Source: Comamonas sp. (GTDB lineage Bacteria > Pseudomonadota > Gammaproteobacteria > Burkholderiales > Burkholderiaceae_C). Taken from it: 5,064 bases of DNA. The notes beneath the pieces are model-generated. The model ran no database searches and was not told the DNA's origin. It was given only the letters and a program-made list of their open reading frames with translations. Position 1 is the first letter of the stretch. Each line of letters opens with the position of its first letter. The stretch lies in contig JAHAYB010000128.1 in NCBI GenBank assembly GCA_018384835.1, positions 1 to 5,064 of the forward strand. The letters are read 5' to 3'. This document shows positions 1 to 5,064 of this stretch, piece after piece. Position numbers and translations under genes: made by a program.

Positions 1-1
1 T

Positions 2-955
<954 letters not shown>

Positions 956-1002
956 TTAGGATTTTAGGCGTTTGGGGGGACTACCCCGCCAAGCCCAAGT
1001 AA

Positions 1003-1007
1003 GAGGG
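1003..1007 (+). promoter_or_regulatory. Ribosome binding site of the YbdG-type channel gene
   Basis: GAGGG, within AAGAGGG, lies 7 nt before the ATG at 1015. It is the strongest Shine-Dalgarno match seen in the window and supports that ATG over the in-frame ATG at 1024. Confidence 0.7.
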
Positions 1008-1014
1008 ATAAAGC

Positions 1015-2265
1015 ATGGAAGTGATGTGGGCTGGTTTTGAAGACTTGCAGCCTTGGGCAAAAACGGCGGTAGAGCTGGCCGTTTTAGCCGTTTTGGCCTG
1101 GGGTCTAGGGCTGCTGGCACGTAGCCTTGTATTGGGCGTGTTGCGCCGCAGTGCCGATAGTAACGCCCCCTGGTTGAATGACGATGTATTGACCAAGCTG
1201 GCCGCTGCTGTGCCCTCGGTCATCATCCAACTGGGGGCATATTGGCTGCAACACCTGCCCCCCACGCCCTTGCTGGCGTTGAGCAACTTGGCTGCGGTAT
1301 TCACCATTTACCACCTGATGCAAGCCGTCGTGGCCTTGCTGCACGCTTTGAACGAAAGCCACCAAGCCCGCAGTGAGCGCAATGGCCAAGCGCCTGGACG
1401 CTCGATTACCAGCTATGTGCAACTGGGCAAGCTGCTGACCTATATCGTCGGGGCGCTGTTGATGGCGGCGGCGTTGATGAATCGCTCGCCGCTGCTGCTG
1501 CTCTCTGGTTTGGGAGCCATGTCTGCCGTGCTGATGCTGGTGTTCAAAGACACGATTTTGTCTTTTGTGGCGGGCGTACAGCTTGCCAGCAACGATATGC
1601 TGCGCGTGGGCGACTGGATTGAAATGCCCAAAGAAAACGCCGATGGCGCGGTGCTCGATATTGGCCTGAACACCGTCAAAGTGCAAAACTGGGACAAGAC
1701 GATTACCACCATCCCCACCTGGAAGCTGATGACCGAAAGCTTCAAAAACTGGCGCGGCATGTTTGAATCGGGCGGGCGGCGCATCATGCGTGCCCTTAAT
1801 CTGGATGCGGCCACGGTGGCGGTTTTAAGCCACGAGCAGCGCAGCCGACTGGCCAGGCAGCAGCCCTTGCTAGCGACTTTCCTGCAAGACCCCGCTAATG
1901 CTGGAGCCACCAATATGGCTGCCTTTGTGGCCTACACCAAAGCCTATTTAGAACAACACCCCGGCATCAACAAAGCCGCTGGTATGACTTTAATGGTGCG
2001 CTTGCAAGAGCCGACAGCGCTGGGCATTCCAGTGCAGATTTATGGCTTTACCGCTGTTACCGCCTGGGTGCAGTACGAAGCCATCCAAGGCGCGGTGTTT
2101 GACCATTTGATTGGTGTGCTGCCCCAGTTTGGCCTGGCGCTGTACCAACGCTCTTCAGACTATAGCAACCGGCAGATAGTGGATGCTGTGGATGCCCTCA
2201 GCCATGAGGAGGGAGCGAGAGGGGACAATGCCAGCCCTACCCCGACCACCTCTGGCACGGCATAA
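1015..2265 (+). CDS. ybdG: YbdG-type mechanosensitive ion channel (MscS superfamily)
   Basis: Inner-membrane channel that should open under membrane tension and release solutes during hypo-osmotic shock. The 416-residue length nearly equals that of E. coli YbdG (415). Hydrophobic segments lie at about 14-42, 62-80, 88-112 and 135-155, followed by the pore-lining helix at about 158-187, which contains SGLGAMSAVLMLVFKD and ends in SFVAGVQL. The cytoplasmic MscS beta domain follows, with NDMLRVGDWIEMP at 193-205, DGAVLDIGLNTVKV at 210-223 and TITTIPTWKL at 229-238. The SFKNWRGM and ESGGRRI stretches at 242-257 are characteristic of YbdG rather than small MscS. A cytoplasmic alpha/beta region fills 260-380. 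The C-terminal tail is rich in Ser, Thr, Pro and Gly and looks disordered. The subfamily assignment rests on recalled similarity to YbdG. Conductance and gating cannot be inferred. yacG follows 50 bp downstream on the same strand with no terminator between, so the two may be co-transcribed. Confidence 0.93.
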   Translation: MEVMWAGFEDLQPWAKTAVELAVLAVLAWGLGLLARSLVLGVLRRSADSNAPWLNDDVLTKLAAAVPSVIIQLGAYWLQHLPPTPLLALSNLAAVFTIYHLMQAVVALLHALNESHQARSERNGQAPGRSITSYVQLGKLLTYIVGALLMAAALMNRSPLLLLSGLGAMSAVLMLVFKDTILSFVAGVQLASNDMLRVGDWIEMPKENADGAVLDIGLNTVKVQNWDKTITTIPTWKLMTESFKNWRGMFESGGRRIMRALNLDAATVAVLSHEQRSRLARQQPLLATFLQDPANAGATNMAAFVAYTKAYLEQHPGINKAAGMTLMVRLQEPTALGIPVQIYGFTAVTAWVQYEAIQGAVFDHLIGVLPQFGLALYQRSSDYSNRQIVDAVDALSHEEGARGDNASPTPTTSGTA

Positions 2266-2293
2266 GCGCCCATATCCGCACCAGAACCAGCAC

Positions 2294-2310
2294 TGCTATA
2301 GAGCTATAGA
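2294..2310 (+). repeat. CTATAG direct/palindromic pair between ybdG and yacG
   Basis: The 50-bp gap holds two copies of the self-complementary hexamer CTATAG separated by two bases, at 2296-2301 and 2304-2309. It is AT-rich compared with the flanking coding sequence. It could be a weak promoter element, an operator half-site pair or a remnant of a short lineage repeat. It also puts an in-frame stop (TAG, 2307-2309) just ahead of yacG, which helps to fix the yacG start. Confidence 0.3.
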
Positions 2311-2315
2311 CAACG

Positions 2316-2561
2316 ATGACCCAACAAGCCACCTCTACCACCCCCGCTGCCGCAGCCGCCGCACCTGCTGCCCCCACCGTAGCCTGCCCCACCTGCGCAG
2401 GCCCTAGCCTCTTCGCCCCCAGCAACCCCTGGCGGCCTTTTTGCAGCCAGCGCTGCAAGCAAATCGACCTGGGCGCTTGGGCGGCAGAGGCATTTCGCGT
2501 ACCCAGCAGCACACCGCCCCCTGATGCCCTGCATGGCGACCCGCGCCACCTCCCTGAATAA
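2316..2561 (+). CDS. yacG: YacG-type zinc-binding DNA gyrase inhibitor
   Basis: Small cytoplasmic zinc-finger protein. In E. coli, YacG binds the C-terminal region of GyrB and blocks DNA binding by gyrase. The four zinc ligands are C24, C27, C43 and C47, giving C-X2-C-X15-C-X3-C, the same spacing as in E. coli YacG. The family signature [17 protein letters not shown] lies at 40-56, followed by E58 and RVPSS at 61-65. The protein is 81 residues against 65 in E. coli; the extra length is mainly a low-complexity Ala/Pro N-terminus (about residues 9-20). The ATG at 2316 is the only plausible start, because an in-frame TAG lies 6 nt upstream and no other Met occurs. The Shine-Dalgarno match is poor, so expression may depend on translation or transcription from ybdG. 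In many proteobacteria yacG sits beside coaE and zapD; neither is present here. Confidence 0.93.
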   Translation: MTQQATSTTPAAAAAAPAAPTVACPTCAGPSLFAPSNPWRPFCSQRCKQIDLGAWAAEAFRVPSSTPPPDALHGDPRHLPE

Positions 2562-2567
2562 ACACCC

Positions 2568-2945
2568 TCAATAACCGGCCTTGCTATGCGGGCGGCGCTG
2601 GGCAAACAGGCCAGAGGCACGCGCCCCCTGCTGGGCAAAGCGCTGGCGGCGTGCCACCTTGGGGTCCACGGTAAGCGGGCGGTAGCGCTCTAGCCGGTCG
2701 CCATCGTGCAGTGGGTGTTCAAGGGGTACGCGCCGCCCCCAAATGCCGTAGGGGGCATCGGTAGGCCAGTGGACGGCGGCCAGGGCATCAGCCAGGCGTG
2801 CGCCGGGGGGCAGATGCAGCACTTGCTCGCACACCTGCCCCGGCGCGGGGGAGTGCCACAGCACCACGCGCAGCGTGGGCGCAGCAGCCGTAGCCGTAGC
2901 CGTAGCCGTAGCCGTCGTAGTTATAGCGCGGGCACTATCAGCCAT
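2568..2945 (-). CDS. rnfH: RnfH/RatB family protein (ubiquitin-like beta-grasp fold)
   Basis: Small protein of the RnfH family (UPF0125, also called RatB), related to the ThiS/MoaD beta-grasp proteins. Its biochemical role is not settled; the name comes from linkage to rnf genes in some bacteria. The family core runs from LRVVLW at 25-30 through PLEHPLHDGDRLERYRPL at 74-91 to VDPKVARRQR at 93-102. E. coli RnfH is 96 residues; this one is 125, with about 24 extra N-terminal residues and a basic C-terminal tail. I chose the ATG at 2945 because it overlaps the ratA stop by 8 nt, which suggests translational coupling. A longer in-frame start at 3047 would lie deep inside ratA and gives an N-terminus with no family resemblance. 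Residues 11-20 are a Thr-Ala repeat encoded by five perfect hexanucleotide units, so the N-terminal extension probably varies in length and is disordered. The gene ends 6 nt from the yacG stop. Confidence 0.92.
   Translation of the reverse strand: MADSARAITTTATATATATAAAPTLRVVLWHSPAPGQVCEQVLHLPPGARLADALAAVHWPTDAPYGIWGRRVPLEHPLHDGDRLERYRPLTVDPKVARRQRFAQQGARASGLFAQRRPHSKAGY
2886..2915. repeat. Hexanucleotide microsatellite, five copies of AGCCGT
   Basis: Five perfect tandem copies of AGCCGT on the plus strand. On the coding strand of rnfH this reads ACG-GCT five times and encodes (Thr-Ala)5 at residues 11-20. Since the unit is 6 bp, gain or loss of copies by slippage would change the protein by two residues and would not shift the frame. 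Partial matches continue on both sides (GCAGC before, CGTAGT after), which suggests an older, decaying repeat tract. Confidence 0.9.
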
Positions 2946-3390
2946 AGACCTGCTCGGCGCGTTGAATAAAGGCATCGACCATGCTGTTGGCAATGCGCTC
3001 AAATACCGGGCCGACCAAAGCGGCCAGGGTGCGGCTTTCAAAGCCATAAGTGAGCGCTAGCTGCACCTTGCAAGCGCGTTGGCTGCCATCGCCCACGGGG
3101 TGAAACTGCCAAGCCCCCTCCAGCCGCGAAAACGGCCCCTTCACCAGCTGCATTTGCAACTGCTGCACACCATCGTCGTGCAGCGCGTAGCTATTGCGCG
3201 TCACAAACGACTGGCGCAGCCCGCCAATGGACATCCCGACCTCTGCCGTCATGCCCTCGGGCTGCTCTTGCAGCACCTGGCTGTGTGAGCACCAGGGCAA
3301 AAACTCTGGGTAACGCGCCACATCACGCACTAGGGCGAACATCTCTTGGGGGCTATACCAAATCAGCACCGACTTATTCACAGATTTCAT
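2938..3390 (-). CDS. ratA: RatA-like START/Coq10 (SRPBCC) family protein
   Basis: Single-domain protein of the polyketide cyclase/START-like family that includes E. coli RatA and mitochondrial Coq10. RatA was reported to bind 50S ribosomal subunits and block 70S assembly. Coq10 homologues bind ubiquinone, so a role in quinone handling is an alternative. The 150-residue length fits the family (E. coli RatA is about 145-158). Visible family features are YSPQEMFALVRDVARYPEFLPWC at 12-34, shown here as key residues Y12, Y27, F30, L31, P32 and C34; the central GPFSRLEGAWQF at 85-96; and the long C-terminal helix VFERIANSMVDAFIQRA at 129-145, which closes the hydrophobic cavity. The start at 3390 aligns with the family N-terminus. 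A GGGAG lies 13 nt upstream of it, which is longer than optimal. It overlaps rnfH by 8 nt and is divergent from smpB, a conserved proteobacterial neighbourhood. Despite the toxin name, no antitoxin-like gene is evident here. Confidence 0.93.
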   Translation of the reverse strand: MKSVNKSVLIWYSPQEMFALVRDVARYPEFLPWCSHSQVLQEQPEGMTAEVGMSIGGLRQSFVTRNSYALHDDGVQQLQMQLVKGPFSRLEGAWQFHPVGDGSQRACKVQLALTYGFESRTLAALVGPVFERIANSMVDAFIQRAEQVYG

Positions 3391-3425
3391 GGGTTTTTAG
3401 AAGCTCCCTTGGCTGATAGGCGCAA

Positions 3426-3447
3426 TGGCTAGGCTTGAAGCTAGCCA
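3426..3447. repeat. Perfect 7-bp inverted repeat upstream of ratA
   Basis: TGGCTAG at 3426-3432 and CTAGCCA at 3441-3447 are exact reverse complements separated by 8 nt. Its right arm can instead pair with TGGCT at 3449-3453, giving two mutually exclusive stems. It sits 36 nt from the ratA start and could be a protein-binding site or a leader hairpin of ratA. No U tract follows on either strand, so it is not an intrinsic terminator. Function unknown. Confidence 0.45.
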
Positions 3448-3490
3448 CTGGCTGGTTTGCTGCCCGCCAGGCTGAGCGATGGCAGGCCGA

Positions 3491-3496
3491 TACAAT
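3491..3496 (+). promoter_or_regulatory. Candidate sigma-70 -10 element for smpB
   Basis: TACAAT, in the context GATACAATG, matches the TATAAT consensus at five of six positions and lies 140 nt before smpB. The matching -35 position (about 3468-3473, CAGGCT) is a poor fit to TTGACA, so this is only a candidate. A second AT-rich hexamer, TATATT at 3588-3593, is an alternative closer to the gene but also lacks a good -35. Confidence 0.3.
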
Positions 3497-3509
3497 GAAT
3501 ACTCGCAAC

Positions 3510-3522
3510 TGGCCTATGGCCA
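3510..3522. repeat. Small inverted repeat TGGCC-TAT-GGCCA downstream of the candidate -10
   Basis: A perfect 5-bp inverted repeat around TAT lies 14 nt after the candidate smpB -10 element, where the transcript leader would begin. It could be a short operator or a leader hairpin. Such short palindromes also arise by chance, so the assignment is tentative. Confidence 0.3.
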
Positions 3523-3635
3523 CATACACATACGCCACAATGAGCGGCTTTGTATTGGGTTGGGCGCAACCAGCCTGCAAAAAACCCTATATTGTAAAAA
3601 GCGTTGGGCGTTCACGGCGCTCAAGCTGAAAAACC

Positions 3636-4112
3636 ATGGCTAAAAAACCTAAACCACCTTCTTCGCGCATTGCAGACAATAAAAAAGCCGCCTTCAACTA
3701 CTTTTTTGAAGAGCGCCACGAGGCCGGTATCGTCCTGCACGGCTGGGAAGTCAAAGCCCTGCGCGAAGGCAAGGTGCAACTGACCGACGGCTATGTGCTG
3801 GTCAAAAATGGCGAAATGTTCTTAATCGGCTGCCAAATTACGCCCTTAAAAACCGCCTCCACCCATATCAGCCCAGATGCTGTGCGCATCAAAAAACTGC
3901 TGATGCACAAAGACGAAATTCGCCGCCTCATGGGCAAGGTGGAGCAAAAAGGCTTCACCCTCGTGCCACTGAACCTGCACTGGAAAAACGGTCTGGTGAA
4001 ATGCGAAATCGCCCTGGCCAAAGGCAAGGCCGAGCACGATAAGCGCCACACCATCCGCGAGCGCGAAGGCAAGCGCGAAGTGGAACGCGCCATGAAAAGC
4101 CGCCACCATTAA
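3636..4112 (+). CDS. smpB: SsrA-binding protein SmpB (trans-translation)
   Basis: Cytoplasmic partner of tmRNA (SsrA). It binds the tRNA-like domain of tmRNA, delivers it to stalled ribosomes and places its C-terminal tail in the empty mRNA channel, so that the stalled peptide is tagged for degradation. The 158-residue length is typical (E. coli about 160). Family landmarks in order are the N-terminal basic segment, [12 protein letters not shown] at 15-26, [11 protein letters not shown] at 36-46, [10 protein letters not shown] at 51-60, [10 protein letters not shown] at 68-77, [18 protein letters not shown] at 114-131 and the terminal HDKR at 134-137. The conserved basic tail (138-158) is complete. 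The ATG at 3636 gives MAKKPK, a normal SmpB start, although the Shine-Dalgarno match upstream is weak. The gene is divergent from ratA-rnfH. No ssrA gene is visible in the window; in many genomes it lies elsewhere. The glycosyltransferase gene starts 52 bp after the stop with no terminator between. Confidence 0.98.
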   Translation: MAKKPKPPSSRIADNKKAAFNYFFEERHEAGIVLHGWEVKALREGKVQLTDGYVLVKNGEMFLIGCQITPLKTASTHISPDAVRIKKLLMHKDEIRRLMGKVEQKGFTLVPLNLHWKNGLVKCEIALAKGKAEHDKRHTIREREGKREVERAMKSRHH

Positions 4113-4164
4113 CCACCCCAGCCCCAGCCACCCCGGCAAAGTACAGGCAAAGCAGGTTCGCTCC

Positions 4165-5025
4165 ATGCAGCTGTCTATTGTGTTACCCGCCAAAAACGAG
4201 GCGCTGGCCATTGCCGACACCGTTCGCGCCATACGCCAGCACTACCCCGACCCCCGCACGGTGGAGGTGCTGGTCGTCAACGATGGCTCTAGCGACGAGA
4301 CGGCCACCCTGGCCGAAAGCGCCGGGGCGCGGGTGCTGCACCACCCCTATAGCAAAGGCAATGGCGCGGCCATTAAAACCGGCGCACGCGCTGCGCAAGC
4401 GCCCATCATCGTGTTCATGGATGCCGATGGCCAGCACAACCCCGCCGACATTGCCCGCCTGCTCCAGCAACTGGAGCAGGGGCACGATATGGCCGTAGGG
4501 GCGCGGCAAAAAGGCTCGCAAGCCAGTTGGTGGCGGGGCTTGGCCAATGGCTTTTATAACCGCCTGGCCAGTTGGATGACCGGGCACTTTGTGGCTGACC
4601 TTACCAGCGGCCTACGCGCCGTGCGGGCAGAGAAGTTTCGGGAATTTCTCTACCTGCTGCCCAACGGTTTTTCCTACCCCACAACCAGCACCATGGCGTT
4701 TTTTCGGGCGGGCTATTCCGTTAGCTATGTGCCTATTCATGCCGCCAAGCGCATAGGGCAAAGCCATATCCGCCTGTGGCGTGATGGGATGCGCTTTTTG
4801 CTGATTATTTTCAAAATTGGCACCTTATTTTCGCCCTTGAAAATTTTTGGCCCGGTGGCGCTATTGATGTTTTTATTGGCCAGCAGTTGGTATGGCTGGA
4901 CGTTTATCCACGCACACAAATTTACCAATATGAGCGCCCTGCTCTACACCGGCAGCGTCATCACCTTTATGATGGGTTTAATTTCAGAGCAAATTACCGC
5001 CCTGATGTATAAAGACCGGGAATAA
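4165..5025 (+). CDS. Membrane-anchored family 2 glycosyltransferase (DPM1/GtrB-like)
   Basis: GT-A fold glycosyltransferase that probably transfers a sugar from a nucleotide-sugar donor to a lipid carrier or envelope glycan at the cytoplasmic face of the inner membrane. The catalytic domain spans about 1-210: SIVLPAKNEA at 4-13, VVNDGSSDET at 37-46, and MDADGQHNPAD at 85-95, where D86-A-D88 is the metal- and donor-binding motif. ADLTSGLRAVR follows at 144-154, then SYPTTSTMAFFRAGYSVSYVPI at about 170-191 and HIRLWRDG at 201-208, close to the membrane. Two hydrophobic segments, about 225-247 and 256-276, form a C-terminal anchor like that of GtrB/ArnC-type enzymes, although at 286 residues it is shorter than most of those. 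The donor and acceptor cannot be read from sequence. The start at 4165 begins directly with the first beta strand; an AGCAGG-like site lies 9 nt upstream. It may be co-transcribed with smpB, and the unit ends at the terminator that follows. Confidence 0.9.
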   Translation: MQLSIVLPAKNEALAIADTVRAIRQHYPDPRTVEVLVVNDGSSDETATLAESAGARVLHHPYSKGNGAAIKTGARAAQAPIIVFMDADGQHNPADIARLLQQLEQGHDMAVGARQKGSQASWWRGLANGFYNRLASWMTGHFVADLTSGLRAVRAEKFREFLYLLPNGFSYPTTSTMAFFRAGYSVSYVPIHAAKRIGQSHIRLWRDGMRFLLIIFKIGTLFSPLKIFGPVALLMFLLASSWYGWTFIHAHKFTNMSALLYTGSVITFMMGLISEQITALMYKDRE

Positions 5026-5061
5026 AAAAAGCCAGCACATCCCTTGTGTACTGGCTTTTTT
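5024..5061 (+). terminator. Rho-independent terminator after the glycosyltransferase gene
   Basis: The stem pairs GCCAG (5031-5035) with CTGGC (5051-5055) and CACA (5036-5039) with TGTG (5045-5048), with loop TCCCT and a 2-nt TA bulge on the 3' side. Six T residues follow at 5056-5061. The run of A at 5024-5030 can extend the stem and provides a U tract on the other strand, so the element may work in both directions. It overlaps the stop codon of the glycosyltransferase gene by 2 nt and ends the smpB-side transcription unit. Confidence 0.92.
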
Positions 5062-5064
5062 GTT

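Larger units (their letters stand above)
3391..3635. other. Divergent intergenic region between ratA and smpB
   Basis: This 245-bp region must carry the promoters of both the ratA-rnfH and the smpB transcription units. Short open frames in it (for example 3435-3629 plus, with a TTG start, and 3374-3580 minus) resemble no protein I know and have no convincing ribosome binding site. What stands out is a set of short inverted repeats built on TGGC/GCCA, at 3426-3447, 3443-3453 and 3510-3522, and a -10-like TACAAT at 3491-3496. I see no tRNA, ssrA-like RNA or recognisable riboswitch. Confidence 0.6.

Noticed and set aside
976..987. GGGG-ACTA-CCCC stem between leuS and ybdG
   Set aside because: It has only 4 bp, no U tract and no link to a promoter element; it is easily explained by chance in GC-rich sequence.
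2706..2969. Plus-strand frame encoding a Ser-Arg repeat
   Set aside because: The SR-rich run is only the AGCCGT microsatellite read in the other direction; the frame is antisense to rnfH.
2943..3047. Longer N-terminal start for rnfH (159 residues)
   Set aside because: The extra 34 residues would be encoded inside ratA in another frame and have no RnfH resemblance; the ATG at 2945 overlapping the ratA stop is the better start.
2938..3390. RatA as part of a classic toxin-antitoxin module with RnfH (RatB) as antitoxin
   Set aside because: RnfH has a ubiquitin-like fold and both proteins are conserved housekeeping-type genes; nothing in the sequence supports an antitoxin role.
3374..3580. 68-codon minus-strand frame upstream of ratA
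   Set aside because: It overlaps the ratA start and the divergent promoter region and resembles no known protein.
3435..3629. 64-codon plus-strand frame (TTG start) just before smpB
   Set aside because: It has no convincing ribosome binding site and no family resemblance, and it covers the likely smpB promoter region.
4183..4587. 134-codon minus-strand frame
   Set aside because: It is antisense to the catalytic core of the glycosyltransferase, which has clear conserved motifs on the plus strand.

Overview
The window looks like ordinary chromosomal sequence from a betaproteobacterium, most likely Burkholderiales and perhaps Comamonadaceae. I infer this from the moderately high GC content, the protein sequences (a LeuRS of the '[15 protein letters not shown]' type and a YbdG-type channel) and the ratA-rnfH pair divergent from smpB. 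The genus cannot be fixed from the sequence alone. Seven protein genes fill almost all of the window. I see no rRNA, tRNA, CRISPR array, insertion sequence, phage gene or plasmid function.

Layout, left to right. (1) The first 304 codons of leuS (leucyl-tRNA synthetase) lie on the minus strand, and the rest runs off the left edge. (2) Across a 101-bp gap, a YbdG-type mechanosensitive channel of the MscS superfamily reads rightward. It is followed 50 bp later by yacG, a small zinc-binding gyrase inhibitor. (3) The minus-strand pair ratA-rnfH overlaps by 8 nt and converges on yacG, with only 6 nt between the two stop codons. rnfH carries an in-frame hexanucleotide microsatellite near its start. 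(4) A 245-bp divergent intergenic region holds several short inverted repeats and a possible promoter. (5) smpB (trans-translation factor) and, 52 bp downstream, a membrane-anchored family 2 glycosyltransferase read rightward. They end at a clear intrinsic terminator at the right edge.

The genes are mainly housekeeping: charging of leucine tRNA, osmotic protection, control of DNA gyrase, ribosome rescue, and one envelope-type glycosyltransferase whose acceptor cannot be read from sequence. They do not form one pathway. The ratA/rnfH/smpB neighbourhood is a known conserved proteobacterial arrangement. I found no convincing undescribed system. The points most worth a second look are the rnfH microsatellite, the position of yacG away from its usual coaE/zapD neighbours, and the inverted repeats between ratA and smpB.
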